The translations under genes were made by a program, and so were the position numbers. A DNA stretch of 64,000 nt from Defluviitaleaceae bacterium (GTDB lineage: Bacteria > Bacillota > Clostridia > Lachnospirales > WQUN01). Shown here one piece after another: positions 25,484 to 34,356 of this stretch; within the stretch, counting starts at the first letter, position 1, and every line of letters starts with the position of its first letter. The DNA lies in the NCBI GenBank assembly GCA_009779755.1, contig WRDO01000005.1, positions 54,145-118,144 of the forward strand, read 5' to 3'. The notes beneath the pieces are model-generated. The model did not search any database. It was given only the letters and a program-made list of their open reading frames with translations, and had not been told where the DNA came from.

Positions 25484-25800
25484 TGTCACCTTATGAGATA
25501 TATATTATTCACTTATCCTGGGGAAGCGGCGGCAAGATGCGCCCGGTGTTGGCGTTTGTTGTGGACGAAGGTACCGTCGATATCTATCAAATAACAACGA
25601 AGTATGAAAGTAAGTCCAAGGAAATCAAAGCCCTGTATTTCAAAATAATTAATTGGGCGCAAGCAGGACTTGATAGGGAGTCATATGTGGATACAGGTAC
25701 ATTGATTACTTTACCGATGGATGCCTTCAAGGGAAAAATACCTGTCGGTAGATTGACAAGTGCCGACAAACAAAGATTGTTTAAATTTCTTAGTAAATAA
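25483..25800 (+). CDS. Toxin of a type II system, MazF/PemK-like
   Basis: 105 residues from the ATG at 25483, which shares one base with the antitoxin stop. The protein has a GGKMRPVLAFVVDEG segment close to the MazF/PemK core (R-P-V-L), then ITTKY, WAQAGLDRESYVDTGTLITLP and GRLTSADKQRLFKFL, the usual C-terminal helix of that family. MazF proteins cut mRNA. Pairing a DinJ-like antitoxin with a MazF-like toxin is a mixed combination, so the exact family deserves checking. Confidence 0.7.
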   Translation: MSPYEIYIIHLSWGSGGKMRPVLAFVVDEGTVDIYQITTKYESKSKEIKALYFKIINWAQAGLDRESYVDTGTLITLPMDAFKGKIPVGRLTSADKQRLFKFLSK

Positions 25801-25845
25801 TAATTCAAAAATACCACTCATGCCGCCACAGCTACCATTCGTGCC

Positions 25846-25875
25846 AATCCCCCCGCAAGCTAACCCGGGGGGATT
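25846..25875 (+). terminator. Hairpin after the toxin gene
   Basis: AATCCCCCCG and CGGGGGGATT are perfect arms around a 10-base loop, followed by ATATT. It probably ends the toxin-antitoxin transcript. Confidence 0.6.
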
Positions 25876-25968
25876 ATATTATGGACGCGCCCGGAGATGG
25901 AAAGCCCGGGGAAACTTTTGCTCGTCACGAGCAAAGGTTGCAAAAAGCATACGAGGGAGTGATTCAAA

Positions 25969-27780
25969 ATGGCGAAACATGCGGTTCCCGCCAACATGAT
26001 ATACCTGATGGGCATGGCGTGGAAGCATTACAAGTTGGTATTTGTATTTATCTTGCTACAAATGCTGGCTGGCGGGCTGATGCCCCTATTCGGGTTGTAC
26101 TTACCGGTGCTGTCGGTGGATTTGTTGCTGACAGATCGGGGTATGGGGTATACGCTGTGGGCGTTGGGCGGCTTCGCGGGGAGCTATGTGGTTTTGCAAA
26201 TCATTAACAACGTGGCGGGGCAGGGCAAATACCCCTTCCAAAACAACATGCGTACGGTGTTCATGCGGATGCTGATATTTAAGACGATGGAATGTGATTA
26301 CCGTTTGATGGAAAGCGCCGACGGGCAAACGCTGTACGAAAAAATTCGCAATATGCTCTGGAGCGGGGACAACGCGCCCACATCGCAGATGTTTAACGCG
26401 ATGGCGAAGCTGGTTTCCGCGGGTATATCGTTTGCGTTTCTGATGGGCATTTTGGTGATGCTTAGCCCCTATGTGCTGGGCGGGCTGGTGGTGCTTTCGG
26501 TGCTGGGGTACTTTATCAAGAAAATCCCCCTGCGCTACGAAGAAAGTCAACGGGATTACACCGCCGATTTGAATAAGAAATATAATTATTTGCAACAATC
26601 GATGAGCGATATCGGCGCGGGGAAGGATATACGGATATATAACCTGCCCGCGCTTTTTTCGCGCCTGTGCGACAGGCTGATGGGCTTGCAATTCGCTGTT
26701 CGGACGAAAATCGGCAACCGTTACTTCGCGGCGGGGGCGTTGCAAGGGGTGCTGGGGCTGGCGCGGGACGGGTTGGCGTACGCCTATTGCATATGGCGGG
26801 TAGTACAGGGTCAGATTGGCATTCCCGAATTTATTTTGTTCATGGGGGCAATCGGCAGTTTTTACTGGTGGTTGGACAATTTGGTAAACCAATTGATTAC
26901 CCTGCGACGGGAGAACACGCGCATGAACGACGTTCGCGGTTTTATCGAAGGGGTGAACACCTCAAACCCGCTTGCGCCGTCGGATATTAAAATTTTACAG
27001 GGGAAGCAAATAGACATCGAATTCAAAAATGTGTCCTTCCGTTACACGCCCGACACGCCCCCCGTGTTGGAAAATATATCGTTCAAAATCAAAGCGGGCG
27101 AAAAAGCCGCGTTGGTGGGTGTCAACGGCGCGGGTAAAACGACCATTGTTAAGCTGTTGTGTGGCTTTTATAAGGCGGACGAAGGGGAAATCCTGCTGGG
27201 CGGGTTTAACATCAACGACTTTAAGCGGGAGGATTTGTACACGTTATTTTCGGCGGTGTTTCAAGACATGTGCATCATGCCCTTTACCGCCGCGGAGAAT
27301 ATCAGCCTTTCAATTGAAGCGGAACGTGATGCTTCCCGCGTGGCGCAAGCGTTAAAAACCGCGGGGGTGTACGGAGAAATCATGAAGCACGAATTAAAAA
27401 CAAACGCCTACATGACCAAAAGCGTAACGGGGGACGGTATCGTCCTCTCCGGCGGACAGCAGCAGAAATTCGCGCTGGCGCGGGCATTGTACAAGGACGC
27501 GCCCATGCTGATACTGGACGAGCCAACCGCCGCGTTAGACCCCATCGCCGAGTCGGAGGTATACGAAGGTTTCCACGAGGTAACGGGCGGCAAAACGACC
27601 CTGTTCATTTCCCACCGCCTGGCAAGCACGCGCTTCTGCGACCGTATCCTCATGCTCTCCGGTGGTAAAATCACCGAAAACGGAGCCCACGCAACGCTGA
27701 TGGCGTTGGGGGGCGAATACGCCCGCATGTACGACGTGCAGAGCCATTACTATAAAGAGGGAGCGATTGGCCATGCTTAA
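25969..27780 (+). CDS. ABC exporter subunit (fused membrane and ATPase domains)
   Basis: 603 residues. Six membrane helices occupy about 1-310. The ATPase domain follows with Walker A GVNGAGKTT, signature LSGGQQQK, Walker B LILDEPTAALD and the H-loop FISHRLAST. It is an ABCB/MsbA-like half exporter. The gene overlaps the start of a second such subunit, so the working pump was probably a heterodimer. The upstream LytTR/GHKL pair suggests a peptide or lantibiotic-type substrate. A hairpin (CTTTTGCTCG-TCA-CGAGCAAAGG) lies shortly before the start. Confidence 0.92.
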   Translation: MAKHAVPANMIYLMGMAWKHYKLVFVFILLQMLAGGLMPLFGLYLPVLSVDLLLTDRGMGYTLWALGGFAGSYVVLQIINNVAGQGKYPFQNNMRTVFMRMLIFKTMECDYRLMESADGQTLYEKIRNMLWSGDNAPTSQMFNAMAKLVSAGISFAFLMGILVMLSPYVLGGLVVLSVLGYFIKKIPLRYEESQRDYTADLNKKYNYLQQSMSDIGAGKDIRIYNLPALFSRLCDRLMGLQFAVRTKIGNRYFAAGALQGVLGLARDGLAYAYCIWRVVQGQIGIPEFILFMGAIGSFYWWLDNLVNQLITLRRENTRMNDVRGFIEGVNTSNPLAPSDIKILQGKQIDIEFKNVSFRYTPDTPPVLENISFKIKAGEKAALVGVNGAGKTTIVKLLCGFYKADEGEILLGGFNINDFKREDLYTLFSAVFQDMCIMPFTAAENISLSIEAERDASRVAQALKTAGVYGEIMKHELKTNAYMTKSVTGDGIVLSGGQQQKFALARALYKDAPMLILDEPTAALDPIAESEVYEGFHEVTGGKTTLFISHRLASTRFCDRILMLSGGKITENGAHATLMALGGEYARMYDVQSHYYKEGAIGHA

Positions 27781-28423
27781 AGAGGAATTTTCAAACGGCA
27801 TCAAGGGAGCGGTCAAGTCCTACAAACTGATGTACAAAACGGATAAAATGTCGGTACTGCTCCACTTCCCCGGGGCGTTATTGCGGTCGGTGCAGCCGTA
27901 TTTGGGGTTGTTCGTAACGGGGTACATCCTCAACGGCTTCGTGACGGGGTTGGGATTTGCACAACTTTTACGGTTCGCGCTGGGGTTTATCGCGGTGCGG
28001 TTTTTGCTGGAACAGTTGGAAGGCTACCTTGATAAAATCCAACGTGTACGCAGCGATAACACCATCGAGAAAATATATTTGGGAAAATCTAAAAAATATA
28101 TGCATGTGGATTACGCATTGCTGGACGGCCCCGCCATCCACGAAATCAACACGCGCATCCAACGCGACAATAATTGGGGCGCGGGCTTCTATAATATGCC
28201 GTGGTACCTGCACAGTACGCTGGGAAACCGTTTTATTGCGAAGCACAAGAAAAGCGGCAAACAATCCATCACCAAAAAACTGCACGATAAATCCCCTTGC
28301 AAGGTATGCCTATTATATGGATATATCTTGCAAGGGGTTTATATTACCGATGACAAATACAAAGTGGCGAGGAGAATATTTTTGGCATGGTTTGAAAGTA
28401 ATAGGGTTCTGGTAACACCATAA
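27773..28423 (+). pseudogene. Second ABC exporter subunit, truncated by insertion
   Basis: The ATG at 27773 overlaps the previous gene. About 150 residues follow that fit the membrane domain of a partner half exporter (IKSYKLMYKTDKMSVLLHFPG-like start, VRFLLEQLEGYLDKIQRVRSDN, DYALLDGP). After roughly residue 153 (near 28230) similarity stops. The frame runs on for about 60 unrelated residues to a stop at 28423, with no further helices and no ATPase domain. The rest of the gene is not in the window. The break coincides with the entry into the A+T-rich restriction-modification region. Confidence 0.82.
28293..28337. repeat. Inverted CCCCTTGCAAG repeat at the island edge
   Basis: CCCCTTGCAAG (28293-28303) and CTTGCAAGGGG (28327-28337) face each other across 23 bases. 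The core CCCCTTGCAA recurs at 32405 just after the restriction gene and at 47740 at the right side of the radical-SAM operon region. It may be a terminator-like stem or the trace of an insertion site. Confidence 0.5.
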
Positions 28424-28462
28424 TTAAAATATGGCTAAAACATCATTTTGCTAAACTACCCG

Positions 28463-28491
28463 TTGACAATGCTCATGTAGCTGAGTATAAT
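28463..28491 (+). promoter_or_regulatory. Consensus promoter of the restriction-modification operon
   Basis: TTGACA (28463-28468) and TATAAT (28486-28491) with a 17-bp spacer, 32 bases before the regulator start. Both boxes match the sigma-A consensus exactly. Confidence 0.85.
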
Positions 28492-28522
28492 GTATATGAA
28501 TCGTGGATGTGGAGGGAATATT

Positions 28523-28759
28523 TTGGCAGTCACATGCAAGTTATCGACACTAATGGGGGAGTATAGATTCTCAACCCAAGATGTACACGAAAAAACAGGT
28601 TTATCTCGGAATACGGTATCGAATCTGTATTACGACAAAGCGACTCGCATTGATTTTTCAACCGTTGAAAAACTTTGCGCTCTCTTTGAGTGTGATATTG
28701 GCGATTTGTTTGTGCTGGAAAACGGAAAACCCATACACAGTCGCAGGGGGGAATCATGA
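28523..28759 (+). CDS. Small XRE regulator of the restriction-modification operon
   Basis: 78 residues from TTG at 28523 with GGAGGG six bases before it; the track ATG at 28490 lies in the -10 box. The whole protein is a Cro/CI helix-turn-helix (YRFSTQDVHEKTGLSRNTVSNLYYDKATRIDFSTVEKLCALFECDIGDLF). It is placed like a controller protein of type II systems and overlaps the first methyltransferase start (ATGA). Its subfamily is the YozG-like small XRE type rather than a classical C protein. Confidence 0.82.
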   Translation: MAVTCKLSTLMGEYRFSTQDVHEKTGLSRNTVSNLYYDKATRIDFSTVEKLCALFECDIGDLFVLENGKPIHSRRGES

Positions 28760-29790
28760 GTATGCGGAAGTACAACGTAATTGATTTATTCTGCGGTGCT
28801 GGCGGCCTTCATATAGGATTTGAAAACGAAGGTTTCAATGTTGACCTTTGTATCGATAACAACCCCTTGGTGGAAAAAACGCACAAGCGGAATTATGCAC
28901 ATATTCAACTGTTAAACAAAGACATTTTAGATATAACGATAAATGAAATTCAGCAATACAGCCATTCTGAAATTGATGTGATTATAGGCGGTCCCCCTTG
29001 CCAAGGGTTTTCCACTATCGGGAACAGGGTTTCTTCTGACCCTGACAGGAGAAGTCAAACAGATTCTCGCAATGAACTGGTGTATGCATACGCAAAGATA
29101 GTTAGTGCGTTAAAACCGAAATTCATTATTATGGAAAATGTTAAAGGGATTCTCACGATGAAGGGCGGTGCATATATCCGCACGGTTTTGGAAGAACTTC
29201 GCAAGGTCGGTTATGACGTTGAGTACAGACTCGTTAATATGGCTGATTATGGTGTGCCACAAATTCGTGAAAGGGTAATAATTTTTGGGAATCGTGTTGG
29301 TGTGCCTGTGAATTTCCCGAAACCAGACCATGCGGAAATACCAACGGACACCTTGAATCCTTGGGTTTCGTGTTGGTCTGTGATTAGTGATTTGGAATCG
29401 TTAACGGATATGCCGAATTTTAATCATGTTGCCTTAAAGCATACTAACATAAATATTGAAAGGTATAAATTAATTCCAGAAGGGGGACGCTTGCCTGAAG
29501 ACCAGTTATCCCCTGAATTGTATCGTAGAAATTTTGGCAACACATATAAACGATTACATCGAAATCGCCCTGCTCTTACGATGGTGCCGGGAAATGATGC
29601 TTTTCCAATACACCCCACACTACATCGGAGCCTCACGGTGAGGGAAGCTGCCAGAATCCAAACATTCCCAGATAATATCATTTTTGAAGGAAATCGGCGG
29701 CAACAAGGACATCAGGTAGGAAATGCCGTACCGCCATTGTTTTCGCAAAAATTAGCAAAATTCATTCTTTCTCAGCTTGAGAAAGGGTAA
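28756..29790 (+). CDS. DNA (cytosine-5-)-methyltransferase 1
   Basis: 344 residues with all main motifs: I (DLFCGAGGLHIGF), IV with the catalytic Cys (GGPPCQGFS), VI (MENVKGI), VIII (QIRERVIIFG), IX (LTVREAARIQTFPD) and X (QVGNAVPP). The target-recognition region lies between VIII and IX (about 190-270). It methylates one strand of the recognition site to protect host DNA from the nuclease encoded downstream. It is followed by a second m5C enzyme after 17 bases. Confidence 0.95.
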   Translation: MSMRKYNVIDLFCGAGGLHIGFENEGFNVDLCIDNNPLVEKTHKRNYAHIQLLNKDILDITINEIQQYSHSEIDVIIGGPPCQGFSTIGNRVSSDPDRRSQTDSRNELVYAYAKIVSALKPKFIIMENVKGILTMKGGAYIRTVLEELRKVGYDVEYRLVNMADYGVPQIRERVIIFGNRVGVPVNFPKPDHAEIPTDTLNPWVSCWSVISDLESLTDMPNFNHVALKHTNINIERYKLIPEGGRLPEDQLSPELYRRNFGNTYKRLHRNRPALTMVPGNDAFPIHPTLHRSLTVREAARIQTFPDNIIFEGNRRQQGHQVGNAVPPLFSQKLAKFILSQLEKG

Positions 29791-29807
29791 AAGGGAGAGC
29801 ATGTTTG

Positions 29808-30884
29808 ATGTATGCAGTTGATTTGTTTTCTGGTGCGGGAGGTTTATTGCTTGCCCTAAAACGAGCAGGGTATAGCGTTTTGTTTGCCAATGAAATAAAC
29901 AGCAAATTCGCCCAGACGCATACTTATAATTTTCCCGATGTACCCCTTGTTGAAAAAGACATCAAAGATATATCACATGAAGAACTGGCTATTCTTACAA
30001 ACAAAAAGAAAATTGACCTTGTTGTCGGTGGCCCACCATGTCAGGGTTTTTCAGTTTTTGGGAAAAGACGGTTTGTCAACACACAGGGTTACAATCCAAA
30101 AGAAGACGCTCGAAATTATTTAGTATATGAATTTATCCGGGTTGTTGGGGAGTTAAAGCCAAAATTTTTCTTTATGGAAAATGTCAAAGGCTTTATGTCC
30201 CTTGACAAAGGATTGTTTGTTAACGAGGTAAAAAAGACTTTTGAAAAATTAGGATATTCCCATATATGGTGCGCTGTAGTATGTGCGCTTGATTATGGCG
30301 TTCCACAAGAAAGATACCGAATGTTTATGATTGGAAATAACATGGGCATTGATTTTATTCCGCCACTGCCTACACATTTTCATGCTTCGTCAGAAATAAA
30401 ACCGTATTACTGTACTGTCGGAGATGCTATAATGGATTTGGAAGATAAAACAGTTGCAGAAATACCAAACCATGTGCCGCTTAATCATAAACCTACAGTA
30501 GCGGCACGGATGGGTTATGTATGCGAGGGTGGAAAATTAGATATTTCTTCTTTGCCTCCTGATTTGCTCGTTGCAACAAGAGCAGATTCAAAAAGCGGAA
30601 AAGTATCTAACTACAGCCATGTATACAAGCGATTAGCTCGAACAAAACCATCGACAACAATGGTGCCGGGGCATAATGCCTTTCCTATCCATCCTACATT
30701 AAACAGAACATTGACTGCGCGGGAAGCTGCACGAATTCAGACATTTCCTGATACACACATTTTTTTCGGGACACGACAAGAACAATGCATACAAGTCGGT
30801 AATGCCGTGCCTCCTGATATGGCATTTCCTTTTTTGGTAAAGATTGCAGAATACATTGGTGCGAGGGTTAAAAATGAGTCATGA
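29808..30884 (+). CDS. DNA (cytosine-5-)-methyltransferase 2
   Basis: 358 residues from the ATG at 29808. Motif I DLFSGAGGLLLALKRAGY, IV GGPPCQGFS, VI MENVKGF, VIII QERYRMFMIG, IX LTAREAARIQTFPD and X QVGNAVPP are all present. It is related to but clearly different from methyltransferase 1, mainly in the target-recognition region. Two m5C enzymes per nuclease usually mean an asymmetric recognition sequence with a different cytosine on each strand. Its last codons overlap the start of the nuclease gene. Confidence 0.95.
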   Translation: MYAVDLFSGAGGLLLALKRAGYSVLFANEINSKFAQTHTYNFPDVPLVEKDIKDISHEELAILTNKKKIDLVVGGPPCQGFSVFGKRRFVNTQGYNPKEDARNYLVYEFIRVVGELKPKFFFMENVKGFMSLDKGLFVNEVKKTFEKLGYSHIWCAVVCALDYGVPQERYRMFMIGNNMGIDFIPPLPTHFHASSEIKPYYCTVGDAIMDLEDKTVAEIPNHVPLNHKPTVAARMGYVCEGGKLDISSLPPDLLVATRADSKSGKVSNYSHVYKRLARTKPSTTMVPGHNAFPIHPTLNRTLTAREAARIQTFPDTHIFFGTRQEQCIQVGNAVPPDMAFPFLVKIAEYIGARVKNES

Positions 30885-32349
30885 TTTACAGGCCGCTTGG
30901 GCTGCTTCGGAAATCTCCCATATATTTACACACAATCAAGATACCATTTCACAGGGATATGGTTCTCAAGGTGGGTGGTCTTTTTATGCAAGCAGAGAGG
31001 GACGCCGCGAGTGGCCAATAGCAGACGGTGTAATTATCGCAGAAAACCGCACTGTACAACCGCTTAAAATTGCGCTTGAATACAAACGTCCTAACGAAGG
31101 ATTACATGGCATTTTAACAGCACTTGGGCAATCTATGGCATATTTGGAAAAAGGATTCAACGGGTCAGTTATTATTATTCCAAAAGAATACGAATCTCAC
31201 AGAACGCCGGGGGAACATTTGAATAGGGTTTTACAACGAACAGCACCATCAGTGCCTGTTTCCATATATACCTATTCGGAACCGGACACTACTACAGCAA
31301 CCCCATTCAGGAATAAATTGTCTTGTGTGCGTGAAATAAGGTTAATGGAAAACACAGCCCAAACGGAAACAGCAAATACTTATGTTAAAACATTATGGGC
31401 GCATCTTCGTGAAGGAAGCAGTGACCCCGATGCCTTTTTTAGGTACGCTCAAGTCGCAAAAAGGTTAACAGGAAATGAAGCGGATTATCATTTCCCAAAC
31501 TTACCGGATGAACTCGTAGCAGCGGTGTCGCGTATTTCAGCCGATGCAGACCCCTATAAGTATTTATCATACACTGTGGGAGATAATTTTTTGGATACAA
31601 CATGGAGAATATTTTGGTTCACATATATTTTTAACGAAACCACATTACCAATATACACTATAGAAAATGGTTATTATGTCCTTAACACAGCGGCTACAAA
31701 AATCAAAAAATCGGATGGAACTGGTTATAAATTAATGAATGTAGGTCGGTCGGATTCACCAAAAAATAAAGCAGTAGAAGGTCTGAACAATGGAACAATG
31801 ACAAAAAATGAAGCATGGGAATTTTATGCAAAGAAAATGCGTGCAAGAGCGCACAGTTACAGAGAAGATATTGATTCCGGCTTGGCGGGTATAGGTTTTC
31901 TCACAGACGATGGCAGATTAACAGATTTGGGTTACAGGTTTGTTGATGCTTGCGAAAGAACGGGTAATCCAAACGGAGGAATTGCACTTGATATTTTTGG
32001 TTCGGCTATTCTTCAAAACGGGCAGTTAGGGGCTTTTTTGTATTACATTTACAAATTATCCGAGCAAAAATTCAAGAGTAACCCATTAGCATTCGCAACT
32101 GCGAATGCAAGAGGCGCGTACACCTTTAATCAAAATGAATACAAAACATGGTTAGAAGAATGCTTTTATAACGAGTTGTATATCATTCGTAAGGTTTCGG
32201 CTCGTGGCGGTGTAAGCCGACAGCCTTTTCAAGCGGAGTTGGCAATATTGCGTAGTTTGGAATATATAAAAAGTTTTCGTGTCGGTGTCGGTTTAGAAAT
32301 AAATTGGCCAAAAGTACAAGAGAGTATGAATTATTTCGCTGGGTTATAA
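30874..32349 (+). CDS. Type II restriction endonuclease, PD-(D/E)XK-like
   Basis: 491 residues from the ATG at 30874, overlapping methyltransferase 2 by 11 bases. A plausible PD-(D/E)XK site lies near the N-terminus: Asp51 in PIADGVII, then Glu69-Tyr-Lys71 in IALEYKRP, followed by a GQSMAYLEKG helix. The rest of the protein is not recognised by eye. Position in the operon, not overall similarity, gives most of the confidence that this is the nuclease. Cleavage specificity cannot be read from the sequence. Confidence 0.8.
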   Translation: MSHDLQAAWAASEISHIFTHNQDTISQGYGSQGGWSFYASREGRREWPIADGVIIAENRTVQPLKIALEYKRPNEGLHGILTALGQSMAYLEKGFNGSVIIIPKEYESHRTPGEHLNRVLQRTAPSVPVSIYTYSEPDTTTATPFRNKLSCVREIRLMENTAQTETANTYVKTLWAHLREGSSDPDAFFRYAQVAKRLTGNEADYHFPNLPDELVAAVSRISADADPYKYLSYTVGDNFLDTTWRIFWFTYIFNETTLPIYTIENGYYVLNTAATKIKKSDGTGYKLMNVGRSDSPKNKAVEGLNNGTMTKNEAWEFYAKKMRARAHSYREDIDSGLAGIGFLTDDGRLTDLGYRFVDACERTGNPNGGIALDIFGSAILQNGQLGAFLYYIYKLSEQKFKSNPLAFATANARGAYTFNQNEYKTWLEECFYNELYIIRKVSARGGVSRQPFQAELAILRSLEYIKSFRVGVGLEINWPKVQESMNYFAGL

Positions 32350-32410
32350 TTTCATAATACACATGCAAGTAATCCTCAACGTGCAGAGGGAGTGTTTATA
32401 ACACCCCCTT

Positions 32411-32510
32411 GCAATATCTAAAGTCTTAACCGCTTCCTGCCTTACCAACCGTCCGTCAAAAAACTTCATTCTGATAAACCAGTTATACCCAATACTTCTC
32501 CGATGTATTG
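32411..32510 (-). pseudogene. Degenerate duplicate of the capsid gene 3' end
   Basis: About 85 bases, read on the minus strand, encode FFDGRLVRQEAVKTLDIA. This closely parallels FFDGRLVRREAVKALEIA at the C-terminus of the capsid protein at 33426. The similarity fades upstream after about 30 codons, and no other capsid sequence is present. It is a leftover from a duplication or an unequal exchange within the mobile element. Confidence 0.8.
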
Positions 32511-32551
32511 ATGTTATTATTAACGGCTGTTTCCGGTACACCACAACAGCT

Positions 32552-33244
32552 TTATTCAGCGGCGGCATCCTTTTCCGGTTTGCCATTTTTCCAGCTTGAA
32601 TCACCTTCAAATTTTGCCAGAATCGTCCGGCGGGAGTTTTGGAATTCGGGTCCTATCATTCCCAAGGAAAGCATGAAGCACCGCATGGCGTATTTTTCCG
32701 AGCCTTCTATTACCCGCGCCGTTGCTGTTACCCTTGTTTTGGCGATTGCTGTCTTACACAGTTGGCTGATAAAGGTTGCGTATGCTTCAAATTCTACACC
32801 GTCCAATATTCGGTTAAACCAAGGGAAGCGTACCATGTCGGCTGTTACTTGGATGGGCAGTTCTTCCGTACCAATGGCTGTTTTCAGAAGATATTCTTTG
32901 GCGGCAATCATCCGGCGTAAATTTTCTATTTTGGCAGGGGTGAATTCACCCAGCGGTATTTCGATTGTGGTAGAATCTGATTCTACCCTGTGTACGTTTA
33001 GTTCGTTTTCTTCTGTATCGTACACAGTGGTTTCCGTGGTTAAATCCATGTTCTGAAGGGCTGTTACCAATTCCCGGTTATCGGGTCCCGTGAGTACGCC
33101 GTTCCTGTCTATATGGTAGTCACCGATTTGGTAGCCGTAGCCACCCTTTACCCCAATGTATTCTGCTGCTGTTTCTAAAATTTTGCTTGTGGCGGCTACC
33201 AGCGGCTTGCGTTCTGCGCTTTTAAGATTGTAATTGATGGTCAT
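32552..33244 (-). CDS. ICE-borne conserved protein (family often labelled virulence-related)
   Basis: 230 residues. It has an N-terminal SAERKPLVAATSKILETAAEYIG, a YQIGDYHIDRNGVLTGPD strand pair, a variable acidic stretch, then LGEFTPAKIENLRRMIAAKEYLLKTAIG, VRFPWFNRI and YAMRCFMLSLGMIGPEF. I know this arrangement from cargo genes of clostridial integrative conjugative elements, where the role is unknown and the virulence label has no clear basis. A second, longer relative is encoded at 60953. It starts at the ATG 33244 after GGGGG. Confidence 0.75.
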   Translation of the reverse strand: MTINYNLKSAERKPLVAATSKILETAAEYIGVKGGYGYQIGDYHIDRNGVLTGPDNRELVTALQNMDLTTETTVYDTEENELNVHRVESDSTTIEIPLGEFTPAKIENLRRMIAAKEYLLKTAIGTEELPIQVTADMVRFPWFNRILDGVEFEAYATFISQLCKTAIAKTRVTATARVIEGSEKYAMRCFMLSLGMIGPEFQNSRRTILAKFEGDSSWKNGKPEKDAAAE

Positions 33245-33356
33245 TCAAATTCCCCCTTTTTTTATGTTCGGGGATTCGTACCCCGGCTACGGTCACATCA
33301 TATCTCGACCGGGTTGGCATAGCTACGGACACATAATGGACGTAATGGATGGAAAT

Positions 33357-33394
33357 AAAACAGCCCTCGTTAATTAACGAGAGCCGCCTGTTTT
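33357..33394 (-). terminator. Nested palindromic terminator after the capsid gene
   Basis: AAAACAG and CTGTTTT enclose CTCGTTAATTAACGAG, itself a perfect palindrome. It lies 32 bases past the stop of the minus-strand capsid gene. Confidence 0.75.
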
Positions 33395-33425
33395 ATGTGT
33401 TTGATGCGAACAGTTATTACCCGCT

Positions 33426-34337
33426 TTACGCTATTTCCAAAGCCTTAACCGCTTCCCGCCTTACCAACCGTCCGTCAAAAAACTCCGTGCCGATAAAGCC
33501 AGTTAAACCCATAGCGGCGTATTTTTCACGGAGCGGCTTCAGAATAATACCGCCGCGCTCCATCAGCCAATAAAACCTAAAATCACCAAACAGCACAGGC
33601 TTATTCCCGGCGGCGATATCGGGCATATAAGGTGATGTATACACTCGCCGTGCAAATATACTATCATCGAAATCTCGCCATACGGATGCGCCTACAGCGT
33701 CTTTTAATCCACGTATATACAGGGCTGTTTCATCCGACATCAACCAGACAGCGTTCCGGCGGTATTCCGGGGCAAGGGAAAAGTACAAAGCCTTTATATT
33801 ATCAAATGTAAGTTTGCCTGTTGCTGTTACGCCTGTTTCCGCGCCATCGGTGGGATGCAATACACCATATGGGCGATTAACGCCGTTACCGTTTATACAC
33901 GCATCTTCTTCAACCTTGCCAAATTCACGCCCAAAATCAGCGGCAAGCACGGATTCAACATTAAACCCTGCATCGTTCATCAGCTCATTGGATATTTTTG
34001 ATATTTTGGAAATTTTATTTGCCTTGACCGTGTATGAAGTAATGCCCACGGTGCTTTCGGGGATGGTCCCGTTTTCATCAACGAAAGCCGCATCACCGCT
34101 CGGCGGTACCGTTTTGATTTTCGTGTCGCTACTGTCGGTAAACAACACAGTAGCGATATTGCGGAAAATGTTCATTTTTTCCTGTTCGGCACGAAATCTT
34201 TCGAGACTATCATCGGGCAAGTAAAAGCCAGCCGGGTCCTCCGGGCGGATGTTGACGATGTCGTTAATGTCGTACTGCTTCCCGCTTATAAAATTCCAAA
34301 ATGCGCTACTGTAGCGCGGTGTGGTAGAAATTCTCAT
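33426..34337 (-). CDS. HK97-type major capsid protein, mature-length
   Basis: 303 residues from the ATG at 34337 (GGGAGG upstream). Recognisable HK97-fold segments are SAFWNFISGKQ at the start, then ENGTIPESTVGITSYTVKANKISKISKISNELMND, GVLHP and VWLMSDETALYIRGLKD, and RGGIILKPLREKYAAMG near the end. Phage versions usually carry an N-terminal scaffolding region of about 100 residues that a protease removes. Here the frame starts where the mature protein would. No portal, terminase or protease gene is nearby. It could be a phage remnant, a satellite capsid or a capsid-derived compartment. Confidence 0.85.
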   Translation of the reverse strand: MRISTTPRYSSAFWNFISGKQYDINDIVNIRPEDPAGFYLPDDSLERFRAEQEKMNIFRNIATVLFTDSSDTKIKTVPPSGDAAFVDENGTIPESTVGITSYTVKANKISKISKISNELMNDAGFNVESVLAADFGREFGKVEEDACINGNGVNRPYGVLHPTDGAETGVTATGKLTFDNIKALYFSLAPEYRRNAVWLMSDETALYIRGLKDAVGASVWRDFDDSIFARRVYTSPYMPDIAAGNKPVLFGDFRFYWLMERGGIILKPLREKYAAMGLTGFIGTEFFDGRLVRREAVKALEIA

Positions 34338-34356
34338 TGATAAACCTCCCATGGTT

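Noticed and set aside
25881-26207. 108-residue ORF with a good ribosome binding site before the ABC exporter
   Set aside because: Two thirds lie inside the exporter gene in another frame and read as a shadow. The GGGGGG in front belongs to the hairpin arm. A short leader cannot be excluded.
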